Positions 33,222-43,448 of a stretch of 64,000 nt of DNA are shown here, in pieces (the first letter of the stretch is position 1; each line of letters begins with the position of its first letter). The notes beneath the pieces were generated by a model, which was given only the letters and a program-made list of their open reading frames with translations, ran no database searches and was not told where the DNA came from. The stretch lies in the NCBI GenBank assembly GCA_035505915.1, contig DATJQI010000023.1, positions 1 to 64,000 on the forward strand, given 5' to 3'. The translations under genes and the position numbers were made by a program. This stretch comes from 40CM-2-70-7 sp035505915 (GTDB lineage: Bacteria; Gemmatimonadota; Gemmatimonadetes; Gemmatimonadales; GWC2-71-9).

Positions 33222-36031
33222 TTGGTCTCCAGCACCACGCGGCGCTCCGCGTCGGACGCGCCCGGCACCGTGACCCGCGCGTCGAGGAGCGGATGGAAGC
33301 CTTCGGGCAGCGCGGGCGGCGCCACCGTTCCGGCGTCCACGGCCGAGCGGCCCCCCGCGACGACGGCGATGGAGCGGGAAGGCCCGGTGACGCCGCCGGA
33401 GTCCAGCAGAAAGCGGATCCGGACGGTCGCCTGCCAGGGCTGGGCGTGCTCGGTCAGGGCGAGGGCGGGAAAGAGCTCGATCATGGCCGGCGCGCCGGCC
33501 GCTCCCACCGGCACGTCGAACGCCTGCCGGCCCACCGCGTAGTTCAGGGGACCGTCGTTCAGCAGCTGGCCGGACGAGTCGAACACGGTCACGCCGAAAT
33601 CCGTGAACCGGCCCCACTGCGCCCGCGGCATCTCCACGTCCACTTCGGCCCGCGCGGCCCACGCGGGCACCTGAATCCCGATGGACTCCGCCGGCGTGCC
33701 CCGCCCCGTCACCTCCACGTCGCGCTCGGCGCCGATGACGCGCAGCGTGAGGGTGCCGCTGATGCTCGACGCCGTCGCGTTCGAGATCTCGACGCCCGAG
33801 GGCGTCGCCTCGAGCGCGGCGGACGAGAGCTCCGCGTGCACGTCCACGCTGGTGGCCGCGAGGGCCGGCGCGGTGACGTCCAGCTCGTAGACGCCCGGCA
33901 CCAGGTCCTCGCCCCGTACGCGGAACGCGGCCCAGGGCGATCCCGCGGGCCCCGTCTCCGCCTCGCCGCCGTCCCGGAAGGGCCGCCCCGGCGGCTCGTA
34001 CAGGTGCACCGTCGCTTCGTCCGCCGGACCCGACCCGCGCACGGCGATCGACAGGGTGGCGCCGGCGCCGGGAACCAGCAGGAAGTAGCGGTGCACCTGC
34101 GAGGGACCGATGCGTCGTCTGGTGTCGGCGAGCGGCGCGTGCCCCAGGTCGAAGGGGACCACCACCGTATTCCGGAGCAGGAAGAGCGGGCCGGCCAAAG
34201 TGTCGTCCGGGAGGGCGGCGGTGACCGTGCCCACGTAGACGCCCGGAGCCGCGAGGCGGCGCGGGTCCATGGGCAGGGCCAGATCGATGCCGCGGAGGTC
34301 GGACGACACGACGGACGGCACGGCCATCCAGGGGACGTCGTCCTTGAGCGCGACGCGCGCGGGGCGGAACCCGTCCACGTGCGCGATCTGGAAGCGGGCC
34401 ACCGTGTCTCCGGCGTCGCGCAGGCCGTCCCGCCGGAACTCGCCGGACCAGCCGGGGTCGGCCCGGATGGCGAAGCGGGCGCCCTGGTGGCCCGCCACGA
34501 GCCAGCGGTACGCCGCTTCGAGCCGCGGCGCTCCGGCCCCGTCATCCAGGGACGTCCACCCCGGAAGCGGCGCGGCGGTGGCGCGGAGCGCCGCGATCAG
34601 GTCGGCCGCCGTCGCGTGGCGTTGCTCCTGCGCCATCGCGGACAAGAGCCGGGCCACGAGCCCGGCCGCGTAGGGAGCCGACATGCTGGTGCCGACCTTG
34701 ATCTCATGCCCCGTGTCCCAGCGCGGGACCGTGGAGTACGCGGCCCCCGGCGTGACGATGTCCGGCTTGCCGATGGCCCCGCCCCGTGAGCTCCAGTCGC
34801 CCATGACGTCGGCGACGGGCTTCTCGCCCGGAACCGTCGGCCGCGCGAACGCTCCCGGGTAGAGCGAGCCGACACCCAGCACCAGATCCGCGGACCCCGG
34901 ATACCCCAGCGTGGACAGGCCGGGGCCGTCGTTCCCCACGCTCACCGCGAAGACGACGTCCGGGTGGGTGCGGAGGAACGCGTCGACCACCGAGTCGATC
35001 ACCACCGGGCCCGCGTGCTCGTCGCCCACGCCGAAGCTCATGGTCAGCACCAGGGGCAGCCCGCGGGCCGCCGCGAACTGCGCGGCGTACTGCAGGGCGC
35101 GCGCCATCGAGCCGTTCACCGAGATCCCGCCGCGGGCGTTGTTCGCGATCTTGAGTCCGAGGATCTGCGCGCCCGGCGCCACGCCGTCGAACCCGGCCAC
35201 GTTGTAGAGGTTGTGTCCCGCCGCGATGCCGGCGACGTGGGTCCCGTGCGCGCCGGTGTCCCCCACGAGATCGAGGGTGGGCACCCCGCCCACCTCGGCG
35301 AAGTTCGCCACGAGGGTCACGGGCTGCGAGCCGAACGCGATCGTCTGGCGGCCCTCGCGGTAGTCGTGGAGGGGCGTCTCGTCTTCGAAGCTCCCGTTCA
35401 GGTTGGTGTCGATGAAGACCACCCAGCCGTCCGAGGCCCGGATCACGACGAGCGGAAAGACGTCCGTGTTGGTGCCGTTGCCGTTCAGGTCGGCGCCCGG
35501 CGCTCTGCCGAACGTGAGCTCCCGCAGCACGCCTCCGTACCAGGGCCCGCCCACCGCCATCCGGGCGATCCGTCCCGCGCCGCCGAGCACGCGCCCGGCC
35601 ACGGTGACGGTGCCGTCGGATCCCGGCGTCACCGGCGTCAGGGCGATGCGGCCTTCCCCCGAGAAGTCCCGGACCTCGATCACCTTGGGAGCGCCCGTGG
35701 TGGTCGTGATCAGCCCCGGAACCGCGGGATCCACGCCGGTATCCAGAATGCCGATGACCACCCCCCGCCCGTCGTACGTGGGATGGAGGGCCGCGAACCG
35801 GTCCACGCCGGCGCTGGTGAGGGACAACATCCCGGCGAGATAGGCGGCGGCCGGCGACAGCACGGGCCGGAGCGGCAGCGCGTCGGACGCCGCGACCGCG
35901 GGCGCGGTCGGGGTCGGGGTCGGAGCGGGGGCCGTCGCGTTCCGGGGCGCGGCGTCCGGCCGGGGCCGCGCGCCGGCGCACGCGAGCGACCCCGCGAGCG
36001 ACCAGACGACCCAGGTCCGGGCCGCCCTCAC
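33218..36031 (-). CDS. Secreted subtilisin-like S8 peptidase, TPP II-like layout
   Basis: 937 residues from a GTG at 36031 (GTGA with the carboxylase stop). A hydrophobic signal (about 1-20) and a Pro/Thr/Ala-rich linker precede the S8 domain with catalytic Asp in GILDTGVD, His in GAHGTHVAGIA and Ser in GTSMSAPYAAGLV. A long insert separates Asp and His. About 450 further residues are beta-rich, as in tripeptidyl-peptidase II-like subtilases. Its place between acyl-CoA carboxylase and AtuA genes is unexpected; the reading frame is intact. Confidence 0.88.
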   Translation of the reverse strand: MRAARTWVVWSLAGSLACAGARPRPDAAPRNATAPAPTPTPTAPAVAASDALPLRPVLSPAAAYLAGMLSLTSAGVDRFAALHPTYDGRGVVIGILDTGVDPAVPGLITTTTGAPKVIEVRDFSGEGRIALTPVTPGSDGTVTVAGRVLGGAGRIARMAVGGPWYGGVLRELTFGRAPGADLNGNGTNTDVFPLVVIRASDGWVVFIDTNLNGSFEDETPLHDYREGRQTIAFGSQPVTLVANFAEVGGVPTLDLVGDTGAHGTHVAGIAAGHNLYNVAGFDGVAPGAQILGLKIANNARGGISVNGSMARALQYAAQFAAARGLPLVLTMSFGVGDEHAGPVVIDSVVDAFLRTHPDVVFAVSVGNDGPGLSTLGYPGSADLVLGVGSLYPGAFARPTVPGEKPVADVMGDWSSRGGAIGKPDIVTPGAAYSTVPRWDTGHEIKVGTSMSAPYAAGLVARLLSAMAQEQRHATAADLIAALRATAAPLPGWTSLDDGAGAPRLEAAYRWLVAGHQGARFAIRADPGWSGEFRRDGLRDAGDTVARFQIAHVDGFRPARVALKDDVPWMAVPSVVSSDLRGIDLALPMDPRRLAAPGVYVGTVTAALPDDTLAGPLFLLRNTVVVPFDLGHAPLADTRRRIGPSQVHRYFLLVPGAGATLSIAVRGSGPADEATVHLYEPPGRPFRDGGEAETGPAGSPWAAFRVRGEDLVPGVYELDVTAPALAATSVDVHAELSSAALEATPSGVEISNATASSISGTLTLRVIGAERDVEVTGRGTPAESIGIQVPAWAARAEVDVEMPRAQWGRFTDFGVTVFDSSGQLLNDGPLNYAVGRQAFDVPVGAAGAPAMIELFPALALTEHAQPWQATVRIRFLLDSGGVTGPSRSIAVVAGGRSAVDAGTVAPPALPEGFHPLLDARVTVPGASDAERRVVLETK

Positions 36032-37596
36032 GGCGCCGTCCCCAGGGAGAACGCGCCGAGGTGCGGCCCGGGGAATTCGGCGGCGGTCTCGAGGAGAAAG
36101 GCCAGGACGTCCCGGGTCTCTTCCGGCGTGACGATCGCGTCCACGTACCCGCGGGCGGCGGCGTACTTCGCGTCCAGCTGGTGCTCGTAATCGGCGCGCA
36201 TCGCGTCCACCGCGCCGGCGTTCTCGGGCTTCGCCGCGGCGGCGCCGAACACCGCCTGGACGGCGGACTCGCCCTCCATCACGCCCATCCGGCCCGTGGG
36301 CCACGACACGATGAAGTCCGGGTCGAACCCCTGGCCCGCCATCGCGTAGTAGCCGGCCCCCGAGGCGTGGTTCAGGGTCAGGACGAGCTTGGGGACCGTC
36401 GCGGTGGCCATCGCCTCCACGAACCGCGCGCCCGCGCGGATGATGCCCGAGTGCTCCGCCTCCGTGCCGACCATGAACCCCGACACGTCCTGCACGAAGA
36501 GGAGCGGAATCCGCTCGCGGTTGGCGTTCTCGATGAAGTAGGCGGCCTTTTCGGCGGAGGCGGTGTAGATGATGCCGCCGATCTTCGGTGCCTCGCCCTT
36601 CTTCCCCTTGATGAGCTGACGCGCGTTCGCGAGCACCGCCACCGGCCGGCCCGCGATGCGCCCGTGCCCGCACAGCATTTCGGGGCCGACGTCGGGCTGA
36701 AACGGGTCGAACGCGCCGGCATCCAGGATGCCGTCGAGGACGGCGTGGGTGTCGTAGCTCATCCGGTGGTCGGCGGGAAGCGCGTCGGCCAAGGCCGCGC
36801 CGTTCCGCTTGGGAGGGACGCCCTTCGATTCAGCGGCCGGCGTGTGCGGCAGACGGCTCACGTAGTCCCGGATGTGGTCCAGGCAGTCGCGGTCGTTCCG
36901 GGCCCGGTAGTGCGCCACGGCGGACACCGTGGTGTGCGTGCCCGCGCCGCCGAGCGTTTCCGCGTCCACCGTCTGACCCGTGGCGCCCTTCACCAGGTTG
37001 GGGCCGCCGAGCCCCATGAACGACGTGCCTTCGACCATGAAGATCACGTCCGACAGCGCCGGCAGGTACGCGCCGCCGGCGATGCAGGGCCCCATCACGG
37101 CCGAGATCTGGGGAACCCGCAGATAGTGCCGCATGATCGAGTTGTAGTAGAAGATCCGCGCGGCCCCATACTGCCCGGGGAAGACGCCCCCCTGGTACGG
37201 CAGGTTCACGCCGGCGGAGTCCACGAGGTAGATGATGGGGATCCGCTGCCGCATCGCGATTTCCTGCGCGCGGAGAATCTTCTTGATGGTCTCGGGCCAC
37301 CACGAGCCGGCCTTCACGGTCGCGTCGTTGGCCACCACCACCACCGGACGCCCGGCGATCCGGCCCAGGCCGGTGACCACGCCGGCGGCGGGAGCCTGGC
37401 CGTCATACTGATCGAACGCCACGAGGAGGCCCACCTCGAGCCACGGCCCGGCGGGATCGAGCAGCGCGGTCACCCGCTCGCGCGCGGTGAGCTTCCCCTG
37501 GTCGTGCTGGCGCGCGACCCGGTCGGGTCCCCCGCCCTGCTCGATGCGCGACTTGAGCTCGCGATACTCGGCGGTGAGGGTCTGGAGGCGGCTCAT
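36028..37596 (-). CDS. Acyl-CoA carboxylase, carboxyltransferase (beta) subunit
   Basis: 522 residues. Both carboxyltransferase halves are seen: the N-terminal part with GKLTARERVTALLDPAG, the GPCIAGGAYLPALSD oxyanion region and GGAGTHTTVSAVAHY, and the C-terminal part with IIRAGARFVEAMATATVPK and the ASGAGYYAMAG oxyanion region. It carboxylates propionyl-, methylcrotonyl- or geranyl-CoA using biotin on an alpha subunit that is not in the window. The adjacent mutase genes favour propionyl-CoA, the AtuA pair favours methylcrotonyl/geranyl-CoA; undecided. Confidence 0.87.
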   Translation of the reverse strand: MSRLQTLTAEYRELKSRIEQGGGPDRVARQHDQGKLTARERVTALLDPAGPWLEVGLLVAFDQYDGQAPAAGVVTGLGRIAGRPVVVVANDATVKAGSWWPETIKKILRAQEIAMRQRIPIIYLVDSAGVNLPYQGGVFPGQYGAARIFYYNSIMRHYLRVPQISAVMGPCIAGGAYLPALSDVIFMVEGTSFMGLGGPNLVKGATGQTVDAETLGGAGTHTTVSAVAHYRARNDRDCLDHIRDYVSRLPHTPAAESKGVPPKRNGAALADALPADHRMSYDTHAVLDGILDAGAFDPFQPDVGPEMLCGHGRIAGRPVAVLANARQLIKGKKGEAPKIGGIIYTASAEKAAYFIENANRERIPLLFVQDVSGFMVGTEAEHSGIIRAGARFVEAMATATVPKLVLTLNHASGAGYYAMAGQGFDPDFIVSWPTGRMGVMEGESAVQAVFGAAAAKPENAGAVDAMRADYEHQLDAKYAAARGYVDAIVTPEETRDVLAFLLETAAEFPGPHLGAFSLGTAP

Positions 37597-38016
<420 letters not shown>

Positions 38017-38017
38017 G

Positions 38018-39583
38018 CTAGAAGAACACCGGTTCACGGTAGGCGCCCCAGACCTGCTCCAGGGCGTGGCGGATCTCGAAGAGCGTGCAGTACGCCCGCG
38101 CGCAATCGAGCATCGGGCCGATCACGTTCTGGTCGGTCTCGGCCGCCAGCCGCAGGGCCTCGAGGCGCGACTGCACCAGCGCGTCGTCCCGCCGGGCGCG
38201 CAGCGCCGCCATCTTCGCCTTCTGCGAGTCTTCCGCTTCGCCCGAGACCTTGAGGATCTCGACCGGATGGTCCTCGGAAGCCACGTACTCGTTCACCCCC
38301 ACGATGATCGACGTGCCGGCCTCGACCTCGCGTTGCTGCTCGGCGGCGGACCGGGCGATCTGCCGCTGGAACCAGCCGGACTCGATCCCGCGGACCACGC
38401 CGCCCAGGGACTGGATCTCCGCGAACAGCGCCTCCGCTTCCCGCTCCAGCTGGTCGGTGAGGGACTCGAGGTAGTAGCTGCCCCCGAGCGGGTCGATCAC
38501 GCCGGGGACGCCGGTTTCGTACGCCAGTATCTGCTGGGTCCGGAGCGCCACCTGGACCGCCTGCTCGGTAGGCAGCGCCAGGGTTTCGTCCAGCGAATTG
38601 GTGTGGAGGGACTGCGTGCCGCCGAGCACCGCGGCGAGCGCCTGGTAGGCCACCCGGACGATGTTGTTCAGCGGCTGCTGGGCCGTGAGGGTCACGCCCG
38701 CGGTCTGCGAGTGGAACCGCATCATCCACGAACGGGGGTTCTTGGCGCCGTACCGGTCCCTCATGTGCCGGGCCCAGATGCGGCGGGCCGCGCGGAGCTT
38801 CGCGATCTCCTCGAAGAAGTCGTTGTGGATGTCCCAGAAGAAGGAGAGCCGCGACGCGAACTCGTCGACGTCCAGGCCCCGGGCCATGCCCCGCTCCACG
38901 TAGGTGAAGCCGTTGGCGAGGGTGAACGCGAGCTCCTGCGCCGCCGTGGCGCCGGCTTCGCGGATGTGGTAGCCGGAGATCGAGATCGTGTTCCAGAGCG
39001 GCGTGTGCCTGGCGCACCACTCGAACATGTCGACGATGATCTTGAGCGCGGGCTCGGCGGGATAGACCCAGGCGTGCTGGGCCATGTACTCCTTCAGGAT
39101 GTCGTTCTGCACCGTCCCCCGCAGCTTGGCGATGGGCACACCCTGGCGCTCGGCCGCCGCCACGTAGAAGCAGAAGAGCATCGCCGCGGGGCCGTTGATC
39201 GTCATCGAGGTCGAGACCTGATCGAGCGGGATGCCGTCGAACAGCGTCTCCATGTCGGCCAGGCTGGAGATGGCCACGCCGCACTTGCCGACCTCGCCCT
39301 CGGACCGCGGGTGGTCCGAGTCGTAGCCCATCAGCGTCGGAAAGTCGAACGCCACCGACAAGCCGGTCTGCCCGTGCTCGAGCAGGAACTTGTACCGTCG
39401 GTTCGTGTCCTCGGCCGTCCCGAAGCCGGCGAACTGGCGCATGGTCCACAGCCGCCCGCGGTACATCGTGTCGTGAATGCCGCGGGTGAACGGAAACGTG
39501 CCCGCCGTTCCGAGCTGCCGGGCCGGATCGAAGTCCGAAAGGTCGGCGGCCGTGTACACCGGCTTCCTGTCGACGCCACTCAT
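38018..39583 (-). CDS. Methylmalonyl-CoA mutase, catalytic subunit
   Basis: 521 residues from the ATG at 39583 (ATGA with the meaB stop). The TIM-barrel carries YPFTRGIH-like FPFTRGIHDTMYRGRLWTMRQ, GLSVAFDFPTLMGYDSDHP, STSMTINGPA and the GGTQSLHTNSLDETLALP region, all typical of MCM. The B12 domain is absent because it is a separate gene. It interconverts methylmalonyl-CoA and succinyl-CoA. The order meaB-mutase-B12 subunit is a functional unit. Confidence 0.95.
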   Translation of the reverse strand: MSGVDRKPVYTAADLSDFDPARQLGTAGTFPFTRGIHDTMYRGRLWTMRQFAGFGTAEDTNRRYKFLLEHGQTGLSVAFDFPTLMGYDSDHPRSEGEVGKCGVAISSLADMETLFDGIPLDQVSTSMTINGPAAMLFCFYVAAAERQGVPIAKLRGTVQNDILKEYMAQHAWVYPAEPALKIIVDMFEWCARHTPLWNTISISGYHIREAGATAAQELAFTLANGFTYVERGMARGLDVDEFASRLSFFWDIHNDFFEEIAKLRAARRIWARHMRDRYGAKNPRSWMMRFHSQTAGVTLTAQQPLNNIVRVAYQALAAVLGGTQSLHTNSLDETLALPTEQAVQVALRTQQILAYETGVPGVIDPLGGSYYLESLTDQLEREAEALFAEIQSLGGVVRGIESGWFQRQIARSAAEQQREVEAGTSIIVGVNEYVASEDHPVEILKVSGEAEDSQKAKMAALRARRDDALVQSRLEALRLAAETDQNVIGPMLDCARAYCTLFEIRHALEQVWGAYREPVFF

Positions 39584-40611
39584 GGAGTCACCCCACCCTT
39601 CACCTGATCGAGGATCTCGGCCGCCACCTCGTACGGGTTGCGGTCCCCCTCCACCATCGCGTCCAGCCGCCGGTCCAGGAGCTCCCGCGCCGGCGTTCCC
39701 TCCCACAGCCACTCCGCCAGATGCCGCTCCACCAGACTCCGGGTCCGGTCCGCCAGGCGCTGCCGCCGCCGCTCCACCAGCCGTCCGCTCCGCTCGAGGA
39801 ACTCGCGGTGGCGGTCCAGGGCGGCCACCAGCTCGCCGACGCCTTCGCCCCGCGACGCCACGGTCCCGAGCACCGGGGGCTCCCACGCGTCGGCGTCGCC
39901 CGCCGCGCGCCGGGCGCGGGCGTCCGGCCGGTGATGGGCCGCCACGTGCCGGAAGGCGTTGCCGCGCCGGATCCCCAGCATCACGTCGATCTCCTGGCGC
40001 AGCCGGTCCGCCCCGGGGCGGTCCGACTTGTTCACGACGTACACGTCCGCGATCTCCATCACCCCCGCTTTCAGGGTCTGGATCGCATCCCCCGACTCCG
40101 GCACCAGCACCAGCACGGTGGACTCCGCCGTCCGCGCGATGTCGAGCTCCGTCTGGCCCACCCCCACGGTCTCGATCAGGATCCGATCGAACCCGGCGGC
40201 GTCGAGCACGTCGGCGACCTCTTCCGTCGTCTGCGCCAGTCCGCCCAGCGACCCCCGCGTGGCCATCGACCGGATGAACACGTCGGGATCGAGGCTGACC
40301 GACTCCATCCGGATCCGGTCCCCCAGGAGCGCGCCGCCGGTGAAGGGCGACGTCGGGTCTACCGCCACCACGGCCACCTTGAGCCCCGCGCCCCGATAGT
40401 GCTGGACCAGCCGCTCGGTCAGCGTGCTCTTTCCGGCTCCCGGCGGCCCGGTGATCCCGATGCGCCGGGCCCCTCCCGCCCCGACCCGCCCGTGGATGTG
40501 CGCCAGGACCGCTTCGGATCCCGGCCGCCGGCTCTCCACCAGGCTGATGGCTCGCGCCAGGGCGGCCGGGTCGCGCCGGGCCAGGCCGTCGAAGAGGGCG
40601 TGGGTGTCCAT
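39580..40611 (-). CDS. meaB: Methylmalonyl-CoA mutase-associated GTPase MeaB
   Basis: 343 residues from the ATG at 40611 (a TTG two codons upstream is an alternative). G3E-type P-loop GTPase: GITGPPGAGKSTLTERL, VAVDPTSPFTGGALLGDRIRM, ETVGVGQTELDIA and VNKSDRPGAD. MeaB guards the mutase by checking cofactor loading and removing damaged cobalamin. It is coupled to the mutase gene, which supports the assignment over other G3E GTPases. Confidence 0.94.
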   Translation of the reverse strand: MDTHALFDGLARRDPAALARAISLVESRRPGSEAVLAHIHGRVGAGGARRIGITGPPGAGKSTLTERLVQHYRGAGLKVAVVAVDPTSPFTGGALLGDRIRMESVSLDPDVFIRSMATRGSLGGLAQTTEEVADVLDAAGFDRILIETVGVGQTELDIARTAESTVLVLVPESGDAIQTLKAGVMEIADVYVVNKSDRPGADRLRQEIDVMLGIRRGNAFRHVAAHHRPDARARRAAGDADAWEPPVLGTVASRGEGVGELVAALDRHREFLERSGRLVERRRQRLADRTRSLVERHLAEWLWEGTPARELLDRRLDAMVEGDRNPYEVAAEILDQVKGGVTP

Positions 40612-40636
40612 CTCCAATGAAACTAAACGCTTCCGC

Positions 40637-41827
40637 TCAACCGGGGGAGCCGCGGTCGAGCGAGACCGACCGCACCGGTTCGGGCCGCACCAGCACCCGT
40701 TCGATCCGCGCCGCGGATGCCGCCACGACGTCGAACTCGAGCCCCTGGGCGGTGAAGCGCTCGCCCGCCCTGGGAATCCGTCCCAGGAGCTGGGTCAAGA
40801 GCCCGCCGATGGTCTGCGCGCCCCGGGTCTCCCGGGGGCGCCCGAACCGCTCGCGGAGACGCTCCACCGGCGCGCTCCCGTCGAGCTCGAGCAACGGCGA
40901 CTCCTCGGGGGAAGCGGTCTCGCCGGCCGCGAACAGATCGCGCATCAGGGTCGAGAGCAGGTCCTCGAAGGTCACCACGCCCGCCGTCCCGCCGAACTCG
41001 TCCACCACCACGGCGAGCCGCGCCCCGCCCCGCTGCATCTCGAGCAGCAGGTCGGCGGCCCGGCGGCCTGACGACACCGTGAGGATGGGCCGCACGGGAA
41101 TGGGCGCGGTGGGATCGAGCCAGAGGAGATCCTTGGAGTAGGTGACGCCCACGATGTCGTCCAGCGACTTGCCCAGCACCGGATACCGCGAGTACCCGGA
41201 CTCGAGAAAGACGTGGGCCGCCTCGCCGGCCGCGCTGCCCTCCGGGAGCGCCACGATCGCGGTGCGCGGCGTCATCACGTCCCGCACGGGGCGGTCGGCG
41301 AACGCGAGGACGCCGGACACCACCTCCAGCTCATCGGCTCCGGCGAGGGCGTCGGAGCCAGCGCCGGTCAGGACCGCCGCCAGCGCGTGGCGCGTGGACG
41401 GATCCCGCCGCGGCAGGAACGGGGTCAAGAGCCGCGAGAGCCAGTCCATCCCGGGCAGGGCGCGCGCCACGATCTGCTCGGGCCACCGGCGCCCGAGCAC
41501 CCGGGGCACCACATACGCCGCACCGACGAACAGGGGCATCACCACCGCGACGGTGAAGATGCCGAGGAAGGTCGGGGTCAGCTCGAGCAGGAGCGCCGGC
41601 ACCGCGGCGCCCGCCGCCAGAATGCCGAGGGTGGTCAGCGCGTTGGCGGTCGCCAGGACGCGGCCGGGGTTCTCCACCAGTGTCGCCGAGCGGCCGGTGC
41701 CCCGCAGGCGGAACGTCACCCACTGCCCCAGCTCCGCCTGACTCACGGTGGCCGCGGCCACGCCGACCGTGGCGGCGGCCGCGGCCACGACCAGCCCGAA
41801 CAGGAGCAGCAGGAGTCCGGCGCTCAT
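40637..41827 (-). CDS. CNNM/CorC-type membrane protein with CBS pair
   Basis: 396 residues. An N-terminal DUF21-like region with several hydrophobic helices (about 1-125) precedes a CBS domain pair (about 175-300) containing VRDVMTPRTAIVALP and VVDEFGGTAGVVTFEDLL, and a C-terminal CorC/HlyC domain (about 320-396). Such proteins are linked to magnesium or cobalt efflux and membrane homeostasis. It is coupled by ATGA to a second member of the family. Confidence 0.86.
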   Translation of the reverse strand: MSAGLLLLLFGLVVAAAAATVGVAAATVSQAELGQWVTFRLRGTGRSATLVENPGRVLATANALTTLGILAAGAAVPALLLELTPTFLGIFTVAVVMPLFVGAAYVVPRVLGRRWPEQIVARALPGMDWLSRLLTPFLPRRDPSTRHALAAVLTGAGSDALAGADELEVVSGVLAFADRPVRDVMTPRTAIVALPEGSAAGEAAHVFLESGYSRYPVLGKSLDDIVGVTYSKDLLWLDPTAPIPVRPILTVSSGRRAADLLLEMQRGGARLAVVVDEFGGTAGVVTFEDLLSTLMRDLFAAGETASPEESPLLELDGSAPVERLRERFGRPRETRGAQTIGGLLTQLLGRIPRAGERFTAQGLEFDVVAASAARIERVLVRPEPVRSVSLDRGSPG

Positions 41828-42984
41828 TGCCGCTCGAAGTAGACCTGGGTGACGCGGCGCCGCTCGACCCGCTCCACGACCACGCGGAATCCGTCGAGGG
41901 TCAGCTCTTCCCCGGGCCGGGGCACGCGCCCCAGCGCCGAATAGATGAGGCCGCCCACCGTGGACACGTCGGGCGCTTCGAAGTGGGCGCCCAGCGCCTG
42001 CGAGAGCTGATCGAGTCCCACGCCGCCGTCCACCCAGAACCGGTCTCCGTCCTGGCGGATCGACGGCGGCTCGGTGGCGGGGTTGTCCCGGATTTCACCG
42101 ACGATCTCCTCGAGGATGTTCTCGAGGGTCACGAGACCGGCGGTGCCGCCGAACTCGTCCACCACGATGGCGATGTGCGCCGGACCGCGCTGGAAGTCCC
42201 GGAGCTGCGCGTCCAGCGTCTTCGACTCGGGAACGCACGCCGGCGGCCGCATCAGCTCCTGCCAGCGCGCGGGCTGGGGACGGAGCCCCAGGGCGATGGG
42301 GACCAGATCCTTGGCGAATACGATACCGAGCACCGTGTCGGGACTCCCGTCGAAGACCGGCAGGCGCGTGTGGGCGCCGTCCCGGAACGCGCGGAGCAGC
42401 TCCTCATAGGACGCCGACGTGTCCACGCCCACGATATCGAGCCGCGGCGTCATCACCTCGTCGACGGTCGTATCGGCCAGGGTGAAGACGCCGAGCAGCA
42501 TGTCCCGCTGGGCGCCGCCGAGCACCGGCGACGCGGGATGCGGCCGTGGGACCATCCCGTGGAGCCCGCGGTCCGCCCAGCCCAGGAAGGCGAGCAGGAA
42601 CTCGAACGCGCCGAGGCTCCGGCGCGCCAGCGGCAGCGCGGCGTCGGTGAGCTCCGGCGCGAGGCGTGCCAGGGAGCGCGGCAAGGCGTCACCGATCACG
42701 AACAGGAAGCCGATCGCCACCGCGACCCCGGTGATCCCGCCCGCGGGCCCGCGGGTCCACCAGCTCAGCGCGCTGGCCCCGGCCACCGCGGCCAGCACCA
42801 GGAGCGCGAGCCGCGCGGCGTGCAGTCCGCGGTGCAGCGGAACCCGGCCTCCCGACGGCGCGTCGGCCAGCGTGTGGGCGGCCTCTCCCACCGCCGCTTC
42901 CTCGCCCAGGGCGAGCAGGCCCGCCCAGAGCACCGCCACCAGCGCGACCAGGGTTTCGCCCCAGAGGAGCGCGCCCGAGTCCAT
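41824..42984 (-). CDS. CNNM/CorC-type membrane protein with CBS pair
   Basis: 386 residues from the ATG at 42984 (TGATG with the ybeY stop). Hydrophobic N-terminal region (about 1-140), CBS pair with VDEVMTPRLDIVGVD and VVDEFGGTAGLVTLENILEEIVGEI, then the transporter-associated domain ending in RVTQVYFERQ. It resembles the downstream gene in layout, so the two are probably tandem paralogues; they may form a heteromer. The phoH-HD-ybeY-corC neighbourhood is widely conserved. Confidence 0.86.
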   Translation of the reverse strand: MDSGALLWGETLVALVAVLWAGLLALGEEAAVGEAAHTLADAPSGGRVPLHRGLHAARLALLVLAAVAGASALSWWTRGPAGGITGVAVAIGFLFVIGDALPRSLARLAPELTDAALPLARRSLGAFEFLLAFLGWADRGLHGMVPRPHPASPVLGGAQRDMLLGVFTLADTTVDEVMTPRLDIVGVDTSASYEELLRAFRDGAHTRLPVFDGSPDTVLGIVFAKDLVPIALGLRPQPARWQELMRPPACVPESKTLDAQLRDFQRGPAHIAIVVDEFGGTAGLVTLENILEEIVGEIRDNPATEPPSIRQDGDRFWVDGGVGLDQLSQALGAHFEAPDVSTVGGLIYSALGRVPRPGEELTLDGFRVVVERVERRRVTQVYFERQ

Positions 42985-43448
42985 CAGGATCCTCCGGTCA
43001 GGCGCCGGACGTACCGCTCCTGCGTTCGCCACATCACGCCCCGGGTCCGGCCCGGCCCCTCCGCGTGATCGTACCCGAGGACGTGCAGGGTGCCGTGGAC
43101 CGCGAGCCGCACCATCTCCTCGCGCTGGGCGTCCCGCCCTCCCCCGCTCCAGGCACGGGCGGCCGCGGGGCAGACGTAGACGTCACCCACGAGCGAGCCG
43201 TCGGGCTGCGGCAGCGGAAACGCGATGACGTCGGTGAGCCCCCGGCGGGCGAAGGTCCGGCGGTTCAGCGCCCGCATCTCCCCGGGCGGGAGAATGGTGA
43301 CCGACACGCGGGCGCGGGCCGCGCCCTCCCAGGCGAGGACGCGGCGGATCACCGATTGCAGGAGGCGCTCAGGCGCCCGCGGCGGGTGCCGACGGCTGCG
43401 GGCTATGCCAGTTCGCCGAGATGCCGCCGCGATCTTCCGGGTAGTCAA
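42984..43448 (-). CDS. ybeY: Endoribonuclease YbeY
   Basis: 154 residues if the ATG at 43448 is used. The zinc motif HGTLHVLGYDH (H-x3-H-x5-H) and the LNRRTFARRGLTDVIAFPL segment identify YbeY (UPF0054), needed for 16S rRNA 3'-end maturation and 70S quality control. The ATG start would overlap the HD-protein gene by 80 bases; the Arg-rich first 20 residues look like antisense of that gene, so a later start (perhaps GTG 43352 or a non-standard codon) is possible. Confidence 0.9.
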   Translation of the reverse strand: MTTRKIAAASRRTGIARSRRHPPRAPERLLQSVIRRVLAWEGAARARVSVTILPPGEMRALNRRTFARRGLTDVIAFPLPQPDGSLVGDVYVCPAAARAWSGGGRDAQREEMVRLAVHGTLHVLGYDHAEGPGRTRGVMWRTQERYVRRLTGGS

